This document shows, one piece after another, positions 50,201 to 63,278 of a stretch of 64,000 bases of DNA; the stretch's first letter is position 1; each line of letters opens with the position of its first letter. The position numbers and the translations under genes are program-made. Source of the stretch: Marisa cornuarietis (taxonomy: Eukaryota > Mollusca > Gastropoda > Architaenioglossa > Ampullariidae); contig SMMW01000557.1 in NCBI GenBank assembly GCA_004794655.1, forward strand, positions 124,001 through 188,000. Reading direction: 5' to 3'. The notes beneath the pieces were generated by a model. That model did not search any database, was not told the DNA's origin, and saw nothing but the letters and a program-made list of their open reading frames with translations.

Positions 50201-51207
50201 CTACGCTTCCTCACTAAAACTTCGGAATCACCTTATGAAAGCCACGAACACAAACGACACTAAATCGTCTTTTTCGGACACCAAGGACAACCCACGTACA
50301 AAATATAAATAATCCTTTATTCACATACCCATTGTGTGTTGCCCTGTGTGCTAGAGAGGTAAATCGGTTTTTAAAAAAAACTGGAAGAAGTTCGTCTCAA
50401 GGTTCTTAATTCCTACAAGGACGCTGGGCGTGGGTTGTATCCGCTTGACAATCCTCCAGACATTATCTTTGTTTCTTTTTTGTTATCTGCTATGATCGGG
50501 CCCCCTCACTTCGCTAGAGATGACGGAAGGCGCTCAGGACCTACACTCATTACGTGCTACAAGGCGCGAGGCGGGATGGACGAGAGTGCAGTGAAGCACG
50601 CAGCACGCAGTACGTAGAGCGATTTGGCCTATCCCCTATAACTTCCCCGCCTTGTTGACTGGGGTACACCGTTTGTATCATCACTACCAGTCCCCTGTTT
50701 ACCGATCACAGACTGCTGTAAAATATGCAGTGGACTACCTTGCTGCGATTGTAAAAAGTGACTGTAAAGCGTGCGCGTTCTTTTAAGATTACATCGAGCA
50801 GCAACAAAAAGAAATAAAAACTTCAGGCACACTTGTGAATAATTCCTTTGTGTTTCTTGAAAAAAAGAACCTTTTACAATAAACTTTTTAAGTTTGTAGC
50901 CAGGTAGGCTGCGTGTGTCCTTGCGGCGGTCTGCTTCTGCTTCTTGTGTGAAGATGTGATTGTGTGTATGTGTGGGAGGTGTGGGGGGGGTAGATTCGCG
51001 CTCATGTTTGTGTGCATGTGTATAAAATGCCCGTCTGTGCGAAGTTGTTCGTTGTGATGAATAAGCTGCAACACATATCGTCATGCAAGAGCTTCCTGCG
51101 TAGTTAGAGAAGACGAGGTGCACAAGTGCGTTTAACTTGCGATGCGCTAAGCGGTGACCTTTGAACCGTGACGCTACCTACCTCTCAAAAATCATCCAAG
51201 ATACATA

Positions 51208-51209
<2 letters not shown>

Positions 51210-51259
<50 letters not shown>
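51210..51259. repeat. (CA)n microsatellite
   Basis: About 25 uninterrupted CA units. Confidence 0.95.
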
Positions 51260-51264
<5 letters not shown>

Positions 51265-51543
51265 AGTGTTACACTCGCTCACACTCTTGCTTATTCATCG
51301 GGGTCTGCTTGTCATGGCTATTTGTCGTGTGAGTCACAAACAAATCTAAGAAATAAAAGCGGTCAATAAAATGAGTGAAGAGGGGATGTGCAGAGACACA
51401 GATATGCTCATTGAAGATGTGAGTTTGAGGGAAGATTAAAAAAAAAACAACAGTCGGGTACAACACAACACAATGACACGGTGCACAGTCGTCTGCTACA
51501 GTCCGCTTTCCTCTCTGGCTGCCTATTCTTATCGTCATGATAT

Positions 51544-51567
51544 GACCGACCGACCGACCGACCGACC
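51544..51567. repeat. (GACC)n microsatellite
   Basis: Six GACC units. Confidence 0.9.
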
Positions 51568-52552
51568 TTTTCCTGTCTGATACCTGTTTCTGCTTTTCCT
51601 CTCCTGCTTATCCGATATTGCCGAGTCACCTGGCTGGAACACTTACATTCGTTCATACGGTTATCAAGGGTGTAAAAGTCCCAAAACAGAACCATTTAAA
51701 TAAAATATCAGCTGATACAAACTTACAGGTACATTGATCATTCATGAGTAATGTTTACTCTGTCATTTTGTAAAGACGACATGACAGTTCGAAACACCGT
51801 ACGAAATTTGAATGTCCTTTTAGTACTCAAGTTTCGCCCACAGAAATAGAAAAATATAAAATCAAAAGCTTTCAATTTTTTTTAAAATTGTTATATATGT
51901 GTTTGCGCTTATAGAGACCAAGTCCCATTCCATCATGTCAGTTGAAGCACCTAACGACCCGGGATATGTCCAGACGTCTGAATGGATCAAGCCCTGTACA
52001 ATCATAAACATCTCGCTTGCTGTCCTCCTCTTCAATCATCTTTCTCGTGATTTCTATGAAGGTAGATATTTTGACGCTGCATGTGACGAGAGCACTCGAC
52101 AGTGCATGTAGATTTGTAGAATGTGTTCTATACATGCGCATCTTAAGATCGAGTCTCCGAAACTTTTGTTAGAGTTAAATTAAACATCACATAATTCGCT
52201 GGCACATCGCCCCACAAAGTAATGATTTCTACTACACAATGAAAAGTAAAACGAACAGATGGTAGGTTTTAAGTATTGTAAGAGGAGGTCGCCTACTTTA
52301 GTCGTATGTCAACAGGCTTCATTGTGTAAACAGCCCTATAGATCCTGGTGTCGGGTCGAGATATGTAATGAGTAATCTTAATTCGTTGCGCAGAATATAG
52401 GGCAAAGTCAACTTTATTGCTCATGTTCATGGTGTCCTGCTTCTGTAAACGTCACGCTGCGGGGAAAATAAGCTAACCATAAAATAAGCTCACCAAGTAC
52501 AGACACGCGTGTTACCCATAGAAATAAAGATTAGGAGGCCACAGCTCTCGGA

Positions 52553-52625
52553 GGGGATGTAGCTCAAATGGTAGAGCGCTCGCTTAGCATGCGAGAGGTA
52601 CGGGGATCGATGCCCCGCATCTCCA
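52553..52625 (+). tRNA. tRNA-Ala (anticodon AGC)
   Basis: A 73-base cloverleaf. The acceptor stem GGGGATG pairs with CATCTCC (one G-T wobble) and the discriminator is A. The D arm starts AGCTC and contains AATGGTAGAGC (A box). The anticodon stem-loop is CTCGC-TTAGCAT-GCGAG, with anticodon AGC. The T arm is CGGGG-ATCGATG-CCCCG; ATCGATG is usual for animal tRNA-Ala. There is no intron. A T8 run at 52632-52639 serves as the polymerase III terminator. Confidence 0.97.
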
Positions 52626-52631
52626 ACTAAG

Positions 52632-52639
52632 TTTTTTTT
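52632..52639 (+). terminator. Polymerase III terminator of tRNA-Ala
   Basis: Eight T residues beginning seven bases after the tRNA 3' end. Confidence 0.85.
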
Positions 52640-53045
52640 CCTTTAATTTAGGAAATAGCGATTTTTGTTAAACATGTTAAGCTCTTTTACTTGTATATTT
52701 TATTTTTAAAGAACGAGGTTTTGAAGGCGGACACTAACCAGCAACCCTCTGTCTCCTCATGTGGGTCGTTTTGTGGAACCGTGTATTTGACCATGTATTG
52801 TTTGTCATTTGAAACCAGTTTTCAAAGCCTGAAATACGACCTGCTGTTGCCTCGAAAAACGGTCTTATCGACTGTCAACACTTGGATGTTTTCCTTCCTG
52901 CGTGGCTGCACAATAAGTCCATATCTTATGGCCTTGTGCTCCTTCCTTCTTCCTACAGATGTTTTTCTTATCTTTAATTTTTTTTCTTACCCTCCTGCCC
53001 TTCCCCCATCATCAGTTAGGTCATTTATGCACACGTGTTTTTGAG

Positions 53046-53074
53046 CATCCATCCATCCATCCATCCATCCATCC
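53046..53074. repeat. (ATCC)n microsatellite
   Basis: Seven ATCC units. Confidence 0.9.
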
Positions 53075-55399
53075 TATTTTCCTTTATGAGCTTCTCTGTT
53101 TTTTTAAACTGTCACCCATGGAAGACTTCGGGCACATTTCTCAGGCGGTGAAAATAAAATGTGCAGACGTAAGAAACCTTTAAGTGTTGGAGTAAGTCGG
53201 ATCAATCAGGCCGCTCCCTAGACGAATCGAGAAAGATTGATAGACTGACTACCTGCAGTGATGTTCTCCTGATCGAATTTCTCGTCCCCCCTTATTACCG
53301 TTGCTATGACAGAGTGCACCCCTCGGGCTACTGCTTGATGTTCTGGCCCGCTCCACCCTCAACACGTAGCAGTGACTCAGCAGGTCATCACGTGACGTGG
53401 GTACGTAACGTCGTCAAACATTCCAACAGAAAGATTTTAGTGTTGCGGCCTTATCCTTCTTCTCATCATCCTCCTTCTTCTCTTTTCCGTCGTTGTATCA
53501 TCATCATCGTTGTCGTCGTCATTGTTTCCTTCTTCTTCTTATTATTATTATTTGCAAGATGCAACCTCGTAAAGTTGGGTTAATGCAGTGTTTTCTAAAT
53601 TTATTTTGGAGCCTTATAACATGTCCGTTAGTGCGGCTGCTTTGGGCTGCCGTATCCCGTGTCTCCTAGTGTTGGAACAAAATGCTTAAAGTCCGAGTCA
53701 GATATCAAACATGATAAATATAAATAAAATGAGAAAAAATAGTAAGTGTCTAGACTAACAATCAGAAATATCAACAATTAAGTAAATCATGTAAACTCAG
53801 ACATTGAACATGATTACGATCGAAGCACTCCTCATATGTGCTGCAAATGTGCATTGTCACTTTGACTTTTAAAATATTTAGGCATATTTCCATTTCATTC
53901 TCTTATTGGTACTTATTCTCTTCTAGTTTGGCGAACAGCTCTGAAAATGTACTAGACAAGGGCAGGCATCATCCCTCTCCATTAATTTTGGAATCCATGT
54001 TCTAAACAGAGATGTAACTATAAATATAACTAAAAGGCTGTTTGACTATTGAAAGTCAAAGATTTGCTGCTATGGGTGTGCTGGAGGTGTATAGTTTGTA
54101 ATTTTTTTTCTGTAAGCAAGAGTCGGCCTTTTCAAGCTCCACCGCTCCCTCTCTCTTTCTCTCTCTTCTCGCCAGTTTGCTCGTTTGCTTTCAAGCTGGC
54201 TCGGTTACGGCACTGTTCCTGGGTTCGGATCTCGCTTCAGGCAGACGCAGTTTCTCACTGGATGTAAGTCTGGCTCAATGTAAGAACACTGAGACAAAAC
54301 TAAAACTCTCTCTCCTTCTTGCCGTCATCCATCAGCCTGCAGGTCTACACCAAGGTACCGCGAGATGGCGCGGCTAGATACACGAAGATAGGCTGGCGGG
54401 CCGCGTACAGACGTCGGTCCGGGAGATAATTCACTGCCGGGACAAAAGAGTTCTGATAAGAGAGACAGTTCCAGACTGACTGGCACAGGCTCTTCTTGCA
54501 GCCTCTGCCGGCGAGAAATGACCCGACTGGACTGCAGACAAAGTAACGTATCTGTCCCTGAGACCGTTACCATGACTATCCCACTTGTATTCTCATTTCA
54601 TAGTAGCCGTGAGAAGAAAATGAAGAATTAACATTATCAGAATCATTGAAGTTTCTTTATCAAATCAGTCGAAAGACTTTTGACAAGTGAAGCGTGGAGA
54701 TTGTCAGGTTCTCTTGACACAATCAGTCAGGAGGAAGAGCGTCTGCTTCCTGAGCCACCACCCCTCGTTTCCCACCCACCCAGCTTCCACCTCCCCATCC
54801 CATCTCACCAAGGAGCGGAGGCGAGAGAGGGGAGGAGCACTGCCCCCGGTCTACCCCCCCCCTCGCTTATGGAGGGGGGGGGGACGCTGCAGTCGGGTGC
54901 GACCATCAACAGCACCGCCACACCTTTGCCACCCCAGGCGTTCAACACTTGGTCAAAGTTCACGACCGTCCGAGAGGGTCACGACCTTTTCAACGGGTCA
55001 TGGTCGTCAGCCCTAGGCTGCTGTAAAATGCTTTTCACCCGTCGACCCTCGCCTCCCCAGCGGGCTTATCGTGGTACCGCTGGTTAGTACTGCAGTCTGG
55101 CCGTGTACAAACAAGTAGGTGGACCGTAGACATTCGAGACAAATTTGACCGACACCTGGATTTTGAGCCAGGTCTTCACGACAGGTTGCCCTGTATCATG
55201 GCGCAATGTGTCCACGCAAATATTTTCATGATTGAATGTATATGCCTTTGGTGGATACAGAGTTTGTTACTTTTTCTTTTTGGTTTTGGGGAGTGTGTGT
55301 GTGTTTTGGTCAAAGCGGGCCAGTTGCAGACCTTACATCATCTTGTCTGTTGTTATTGATTATCTCTGACCTCCATACATTAGGAGCATCAGTCGGAAG

Positions 55400-55400
<1 letters not shown>

Positions 55401-55451
<51 letters not shown>
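55401..55451. repeat. (AC)n microsatellite
   Basis: About 25 AC units. Confidence 0.95.
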
Positions 55452-55452
<1 letters not shown>

Positions 55453-55834
55453 GCACACCCTGGGATGTTAGGTTAGTAGAACAACCAAGGTGCACAATGT
55501 TCAAGATCGACGAATCACCGCATCTTGTCAAGATGATTCTGATCCATTTTCCATAAATGACCAGATTCCTGGAATCCGAGGTTATCTCAGCCATGATTTT
55601 GATATCTTCAGGTGGTGAGGAAGCAGAAAAATTTACAGGCATCACTTGTCGACGAAAGTGGAGGGGGGCCGGTGGTAATGAAAAGTTTCTGTGAATCCCC
55701 TTGTTCGCATTTCCCTCAACCTTTGTACATAAAACTCTTTCAAATACGCCAGCAAGCTTTGAATTCAAAGCCTTTTGAGGATAACTTCCCAGTAACACAA
55801 GGTTATGGAAGGAAGTTGAACGGAAGTGTTGATT

Positions 55835-56025
55835 CATCCAGACCCCACCGTTTTCAAAAGAAACCAGACTGGGATAACAAGATGGTTTCTGAAAAATTCC
55901 GTAAATTCATGGATGAGTGCATTCTTGCTCGTCTCTCTAATCTACCGTACATGATAAGAAGGGATCGTGATACAACCCCCTTCTTTCTACTCTTGTCGCA
56001 ACCATTTACCCCAGCACACTCCTGA
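55835..56025 (+). mobile_element. Possible LINE endonuclease fragment
   Basis: The frame reads KPDWDNKMVSEKFRKFMDEC followed by ILARLSNLPY and SQPFTPAHS. The spacing recalls the DFN..IDW...FL.......PTR..ILDLVLT stretch of CR1-type endonucleases, but the catalytic residues are not in this piece. The call rests on pattern similarity only. Confidence 0.4.
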
Positions 56026-56166
56026 AAGAAAAAAAAAATCATAACTGTGTGCTGTGCCTAATCGTGAACTTTCGGCCTTTTGCGCGTACAAGTATTAAGC
56101 TATAAATATTTCACATCAACGTATCCTTTGCTTTTTCCGTTTCTCATTCTCTTTCCTTCTCTCTCC

Positions 56167-56169
<3 letters not shown>

Positions 56170-56228
<59 letters not shown>

Positions 56229-56243
56229 ATTATATATATATAT
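56170..56243. repeat. (CA)n then (TA)n microsatellite
   Basis: About 28 CA units followed by a short TATATATATA tract. Confidence 0.95.
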
Positions 56244-59135
56244 CCTATCTTACCAGGATGCTGTAGCTGTAACGCACACACATACACATGCATGCATAAA
56301 TACATGCGCGCTCTCTCTCTCTTATATAAACCTCGTAGCAGAATGTTGTAGCTGTACTGTAAGTCTGTAACTGAGTAACATAACTCGGCGCTATGGACAC
56401 TGTATACCTTAAAAACTCTCCTGCCTTTTTGAAAGCACATTTATCATCTGCCATTTTGGCAGCACAACGACCTTTCTGCACAATCTGATTATTGAAACAC
56501 CGTGCGAAACAACAATTGCAGATTAGGTCGGCGCGCAACCCAAACAAACGATGAAAATTCTACTTATCGTAAATATCGAGCACTCCTGGCATCTCAACCA
56601 AGTAATTAAGCGACATTTGCACGATTCTCTCTCACACACACCATTACTTCTCTCTCTTCCTTTCTCCAACACACAAGCACACACACACACACGCACGCAC
56701 GCACTATCACTCACTCACTCACTCATGAGAGAGAGAGAAAAAAAGCTGGGGGGGGGGAATGGAGATGTTTTTACACCACCGTTGGGCTATGTGTTCGTGT
56801 AGTGACGGTGGTTGGTGGTGGAATTGGTAAGTGAACAGAATGGCGGAGAATAATTAGGGCTGCTCGATTCATTAAGATAGCAGAAGCATGTGGTAATTTA
56901 CCAAGAACTCGGTAGACCTGTCGGCTCTGAAGCCTGCATGGCAACCACACTGACATTTCGGTCTCAGCCTCAACCTCCGGCGCTGGGCGACATGCGACAG
57001 CCATGACAGGTCGACAGAAATATCGCACTGACTTTGCATTCTAAACGACTTATCGACTGATCGACTGATTGGACACATGGCAGCCATTTCAACCCAAAAA
57101 TTGTGTACTTTGGAAGTACATGTACATACAAATACCTGGATTTTTTTTTAATAATGAAAGATTATTATGATGATTCGATACTGAAGAGGCAATAGATAAC
57201 TTATCTATATTTTTTAACATTTTAGACTATATTTTTAAATCACAGCATTTGAAGACCACTTGCAAAATGTTATTAACATCAACTTATATTCCGAAGTGTG
57301 AAATAGTACTTTTATTAGAACGAAAGCGTAAAAAACTTAAGAAGAGCAGACAGCTCCTCCTTGCCGCTCATGAAGTGTCTTTATCTCTAGATCTATAGTA
57401 TATACATATTAAAAGAGGACGTGAAAATAACATGCTCATAGTTCTAGGCTGTCATACTGTTATCTCCTTTTCCATTTATAAACATGCCCTTGGGGACCCT
57501 TGGGGTCTGTTCGCTCCTCGAATGTTTTGCCACTTTAATGCCTGGGAAGGAGACAGTCGGACACTCGTACAATGCATACGTAGTTCGAATCTGTCGGTGA
57601 AGTATAATTTCGTCCTCCGGTCACAGAGAACAGGCTATTAGAGAAAGCATGGGCATGTTGGTGGGGACAGCATCATGCAATGCACGCAAGTGATGACCCG
57701 ACGACTGTCGGTGGTTGTTGTCGCAAACTGTGGCGGGGACTAATGCAGGCGACGCCAGGCTGGGGTCGTAGATGTTTGACAGCAGAGATGGTGCGAGTCG
57801 AGAATGATGACCCCGCTTGTTATGCCGATATCCTTTACGACTTGATTCTTCGATAGGAATAGACATCTTGACCTCTGTCTCCCTTTCACATTTATACTGT
57901 ACTTGATAGTTATCACTTCTTATCGCATATAGTGCTATATGGTCACTTTGCGTGATGCAGACTGTTTTAGAAGAGTGGGAGATGGAGGGAAGGTAATTAG
58001 ACTGTGTATTAACAACGGTGGTGAAGGAGGGGAAGGTAGGGTGGTAGACTGTTTTAACAAACATGGCGGAGGAAGGGGTGGTAATTAAACTGTGGTTTAA
58101 CAACAGACTTCTATGTTGGTTTAACAAACATGGCGAAGGGAGGGGAAGTAACTAGACTGTGTTTTAACAAACATGGCGAAGGGAGGGGAGGTAATTAGAC
58201 TATGTTTTAACCAACATGGCAAAGGAGAGATGGAGGAGACAATCATTGCATGCCCCGGCCTTCTTCTGTTTTCGTGTACCAGATGCCCGTAACCTTTACG
58301 CATGTCAAGAAGTTGGTCAGACATGTCAAGGTCCAGATCTCTCTCTCTCTCTGTCTCGATGTCTCCCTCTCGTGTTATCTACATCATCTTTCTCGTAGTC
58401 ATCATATTAAAAGAAGTGCACTTAACATGAATTATGACAGCAAGAAACGATTTTATTTTCCTCCTATTGTAAATTGTTATATTGGTCTTTCTTTGACATT
58501 CTGGGTACGTCCGTGTGCAGATAGTTGTAAACAGCGTTGTGGTTCAGTCAATTCTTTATGCGTACACAGGACTTTACTGGACAGCATTTGCATAAAGCAT
58601 CCATGTCGGCCTCTGAAATAATATGAAGGTTTATGTATGCAAACGATATGAGCGATCAATGGCCAATCATAACCACGGTGTTTACGTGCTGTGAGTAGCT
58701 TTCCTCCTCTTCCCTCCCCTCCTTTCCCCGCACGCACGCACGCACATCGGTAAACATCGGTATTTCTCCAACATTCTTTCACTCAGTGACCTGTACACTC
58801 CGACCCTTGAGTGCCCACTGATCCCAATCTCTAAGCTCTCTGTACATAGCAACAGCCCCCTTGGGGAAAGATTCGGCGAGCCTGATTTAGCCTGACCTTT
58901 GTATGTTTGCCCAAAGTGACGTTACTTTAGTATGAGGTCAGTCTTAACTGGCTATTGACTTCGGTGCACTGGTCTGACACGAATAGTCGCAGTCCGTTAC
59001 CAGTTCTTACCCTGGCATCGAACTCTGGGATCAAAAGTGAGGTATCTTTTGCTGTCACAAACAATAATACTTGTATTAATTAGAATCTGCAAAAGTACCT
59101 GAAGAAGGAGTAGTGGAAGTTTGGCTGATAGTTGT
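56244..59135. other. No gene recognised; minisatellite
   Basis: Apart from the 43-bp minisatellite, only short CA/CT tracts and chance frames. Confidence 0.5.
57991..58236. repeat. Minisatellite of about 43 bp
   Basis: About five imperfect units with the core AGACTGTGTTTTAACAAACA followed by TGGCGAAGGGAGGGG. One unit carries an internal insertion. Confidence 0.85.
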
Positions 59136-59147
59136 TATCAGGGGTAG

Positions 59148-59353
59148 TGGGTAGGGTGGGGAATTGGTTTTTTACGCCGAGCCAGCAACTAAGGCTATAG
59201 CACGGTAAGGCAGCCAGGTAAAAAAGGTTAAAAAAAAAAACAGATGCCACATGCAGAAAAAGAACAGCGAGCCCGAGACGAGAGCTGAACTTAAGACAGC
59301 CAACCTTTACTGTATTGGTGACAGGCGCTAACTGTTGTGCCACTGGACCACCC
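59148..59353 (-). mobile_element. tRNA-derived SINE, second full copy
   Basis: Colinear with the copy at 35881-36065: head GGTGGTCCAGTGGCACAACA, body GCATGTGGCATCTG, an A/T-rich insertion, then GCTGCCTTACCGTGCTATAG. Flanked by near-perfect repeats TATCAG(G/C)GGTAG at 59136-59147 and 59354-59365. Confidence 0.85.
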
Positions 59354-59365
59354 TATCAGCGGTAG

Positions 59366-59568
59366 AAGGAGTGTGACGGGGATACCCGAAATAAAACGTT
59401 TCTCGGGCAGCAGGTGTTGTAGAAAAGAAGCTGTTGATTACAGTTGACTGGACAGCGTCCACACCGTCTGGTGGGCGACCAGGCATTGGATAGCATAGTG
59501 ATGTGTCAAATATGACTCACTCAAATATTTGTCACATCCTTTCTCTCTCTCTCTCTCACACACACACA

Positions 59569-59600
<32 letters not shown>

Positions 59601-60887
59601 CACGCACACGTCCTTTCTTGGACAAACATGTGAAGACACACAAGAGGGGAGTGGACAAAGTGGCCAGAGTAATCACACAACCTGACCTGAGCTGCGAGGT
59701 AGAAGAATGCGAAAGGCAGGAAGAGTTGACGAGCAGGGATGAAGGAGCTGCAGTGAAATCTGCCCTCGAAATTCTTTTTTCTTTCTTTCTTTCTTTTTTT
59801 AAGTCGTCGAAAGGATAGAGCAATGTGGGAAGGAGTGCCCCCGAGATCAGCTAACGGAAGACACGACACGGCACCAGGCACGTCAGTCCGAGTTGCTAAG
59901 CAACGGTGGGTGTCCCCTCGGTGCAGACGATGTCCGACAAACAAGCGACGTGCAGCTTGGTGACGACACCAGGCTTTTGGAGTGCGTGCATCGTCATCTC
60001 TCTTACAGACCAACTCGTCGTTCACACATTTTATTTTAGGAAGCTCAGAGCTCTTCGACGTTTTCTTTCTGAACAAAGCTACGTCGTATGTACTTTTGTA
60101 TTGTATTTTGTGTGTGTGAAGATGGTAGGCAAAAGAATTGCTAAAGAAAATCATTGACCGACAGGTGTTATGGGCCTGTTATCAAAGAAACATTTAGGGA
60201 CACGCGCACGTACTCGCAGAAATCCATTCATATAGATGTACATTTGTTACCATCAAGAGGTACGCAGCTGGATCTTGCTGCAAAAACAGGACAAGCGGAG
60301 GAAACAAAAACTAAAATATGCAAAAATACTTCATCACTGTTGCTTTTATCAGTCCAAACAATTACAGAACTGCATACACATTACAAGCCCTGGTGCCATT
60401 TACAGCGTGGACTTGATTCTCTGATCTCGTAGTTGTCTACAAACCTGCCTTCTGCGTTTTCACTGTCATTGTGCTGATGCGACCTCCGTGACAGTCACGT
60501 GTGCGCCGAAAATGAACAACTATATGTTGTTGCTGTCACCTCCACTACTATTACCACTGCTGCAAGTCAAAAGACTGACAGGGAAGAAAGGGATAGTTTG
60601 GTAGTGGTACTGAGCTGCCCTGACTGCGTCTACTCTGATGGCATTCACTTTCTCAACATAAGTAGCTTCACTAACTGTGAATACGATGAATTTTTCGTTT
60701 TGAGACCATTATTATTCTGTTTTTATATTTTTCAGGCACTTTGAGTTAACCTTCGATGGTGGGGTAAAGCGCTATATAAATTAACTTATTATTATAATTA
60801 AATGTATATAGATTTGCAGAGCTGGAATACTAATTACGGAACAACATTAAAAAAAATTATACAGTTGCATTAAACTACAACCCATAA
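59366..60887. other. No gene recognised
   Basis: CGCA array at 59.6 kb and a GGTAAAGCGCTATATAAAT repeat tail at about 60763-60781. Confidence 0.5.
59540..59610. repeat. CT/CA/CGCA compound microsatellite
   Basis: CT, CA and about nine CGCA units; the long minus-strand frame through it is an artefact of the repeat. Confidence 0.93.
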
Positions 60888-61151
60888 TCAATATGTCCTC
60901 TTCGTGCTAGCACATAAGGCCTCAACCAGAGCCCGCCACTGATGTCGATCGGCTGAAACCCGCTCCAGGCGACCCCATGTCCAGCCCTTTCCTTTCATTT
61001 TCATCTCCCTTTCCACTGTTCTTCTCCAAGTTTCCTTTGGGCGGCCTCGTTTTCTTCGGCCGTCTGGAGTACATCGTAGGGCGATTTTGGAGAGGTCTGC
61101 TGTCTGCTGGCGGAGCACATGTCCAATCCATCGCCAACGCCTTCGTTGAAC
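60888..61151 (-). mobile_element. LINE 3' coding fragment
   Basis: A single open minus-strand frame reads RWIGHVLRQQTADLSKIALR, CTPDGRRKRGRPKETWRRTV, GWTWGRLE and DRHQWRALVEALCAS. This is the C-terminal end of a LINE endonuclease/reverse transcriptase of a different family from the 38.7 kb copy. Confidence 0.85.
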
Positions 61152-61637
61152 CTGCGTAAATCCACCATCGGGGCGCCAGCTCCCTCTCGGGTTTGACTGT
61201 CGTCCGTCATAAGTCCAGTTCCCTGGTATGTTTCATTACCTTCGCCATCCGTGACGAGTGCTCTAGTGTTGGTTTCTGTAACCTGCTTTTTCATATGGTG
61301 GGGTTGTTAGCCCTACCACAACCTAATAGATGAGGTGTCCACATTAATCGCATCTTACAAAATGCCTGGCTGGACGGCAGGGACCCTATTCTTACAATGC
61401 TCGCTAGGCAAGCATAACCCGGAGTCCCACGGGGGACAACCTATAATGCAATACAGAAAATGTATTGGAGTTATAGAGCTGCAGTACCGAATTACAGAGC
61501 TGCAATCCCCACGCTCATGACAAACATAAACTTCAGCTTTTAGTCCCTCAGCACCGACGGTCCAACACTCCTTCTCGACATCCACCACTGTAAATGAAAT
61601 GAAAATGATGGTTTACTTAATTAGACAGTTATGAGTT

Positions 61638-61768
<131 letters not shown>

Positions 61769-63243
61769 GTGAATACTATGCCTCTGTACTCTACTTTCTG
61801 TCTTATCGCGTCAAATCATCGACTAATCAGTTTTAAATTTGTCAATGGTATTAAATATAGCTAAGCCGTTGAATGCAGTCTGCGGATCACCCACTTACCC
61901 ACCCGCTGTATAACGTGCATTAGAGAAGGACGAGCATGAAAGCCTCGAGAGAAACGTCGACAGAAAATTAGACGACATGGCACCTGCCCAAACGCTGCTG
62001 TGGTTCGAGATAAGAAACGCAAGTTGACATGTGTTCTCGTTACCGCCTTTCAGTGATTGTTCTTCATCCTTCCTTTCTTCAGTTCCCACCTCCCTCCCCC
62101 TTTCACCTCCATCTCACTATATATATTCTATAGACTGTTTATTACCTGTTATCGCTCGACCGAGTCCCGTTTTCTAGTTGTCTGCCCTTATCATCATCTC
62201 TCGCTACCTCGTTATTCGTGTCCAACTGTTTCACCTTTACCTACCTAAAGGTGACCTAAATAAATGTCTTGTGCTAGGAAAGTGTACAGTGTTCACCTCC
62301 TTTTTTGTGGGGGAGGGGGAGCCGGGGAGTTGGGGCAAAGTACAAGGCATCGCCGAATACTCTTCTGCATAAGTGATGCAGATTCCACGCACATGATATC
62401 AAATAAATTTCAAGCTAGAAATTTTAAAAACACCGCGATACACCAGGTTCTACCTGTACCTGAATTATGCCTGACCTGTTTGTCAAATGTGTTTCGGTGA
62501 CTTTGATGTTGTTTCCCACGTGGTGATATATGAAGTCTCCGATGTAGTTGCAGACTCCGTGTCAAGCCTCATCCAGGACCTTGCTGTCAAGAAAGTGGGG
62601 TTCGCTTTCCTTTGACTCCAGCTAGCGAAAATAATTTCCTGTTAGCACGGTGTCTAAATCTGTTCGTGTACGAACATGCGAAGGCAAGAAAATGTCTCAC
62701 TGTATAAATGTCAGTTCCCTTATATTATTATTTTTTAAGCGTTCCAATTTATATTTTTCAAACATACGTTTGCATGAAAAAAAAATTGCTGTAGAGAAGT
62801 CTCCGTTAACCCTAAAAGTTCCTTAGTAACCGCAATCACCCGTTTATTTTGTTAACGATCACAGTAACCTGTACCTAGTAATCGGTAAGGTTAAAAAAAA
62901 AGTACCTGATATTTATACAACACGGATTGTTTATTATCGCTTGCTTTTATCTGCCTTATCGACCAGTGACACTGCGTTTCAATTTGTTTCTGACATTATT
63001 TAGTATGAAAATTTAGTGTCTGACATAAATAAAACAGGCTAGAAATTCTAGGTATGGCATCTTGCTGGAAGAATCTACGTCTTCGAAACAACTGTAGGGA
63101 TGTGAATTTCATTCGAAAAGAAAATAATGAAAAATGTGAAGAGAATGTGAAGAGAAAAAATAAACTGGGAAGGAAGGAAGGGAGTAAAGAAGGTATGAAC
63201 CCGAGCTCGTCATGTGAAGATCACGTGATGTGAATTTCGAACC

Positions 63244-63278
63244 GTGGTGGTGGTGGTGGTGGTGGTGGTGGTGGTGGT
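63244..63278. repeat. (GGT)n microsatellite
   Basis: About 11 GGT units. Confidence 0.93.

Larger units (their letters stand above)
50201..52552. other. No gene recognised
   Basis: CA and GACC arrays and a T/A-rich stretch before the tRNA. The 70-codon plus frame at 51899-52111 has no known motif. Confidence 0.5.
52640..55834. other. No gene recognised
   Basis: ATCC and AC arrays, a C/G-run-rich segment at 54.8 kb and chance frames. No exon supported. Confidence 0.5.

Noticed and set aside
54185..54240. tRNA-like segment with CTGGGTTCGGATCTC
   Set aside because: A B-box-like sequence is present but the stems do not fold into a tRNA and no flanking duplication was seen.
55310..55837. 175-codon minus-strand frame
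   Set aside because: Its C-terminal part is the (AC)n array read as Cys-Val, and the rest overlaps the better plus-strand LINE-like frame.
59438..60154. 238-codon minus-strand frame
   Set aside because: It runs through the CT/CA/CGCA microsatellite, which encodes Cys/Val/Arg/Ala runs, and has no domain or splice support.
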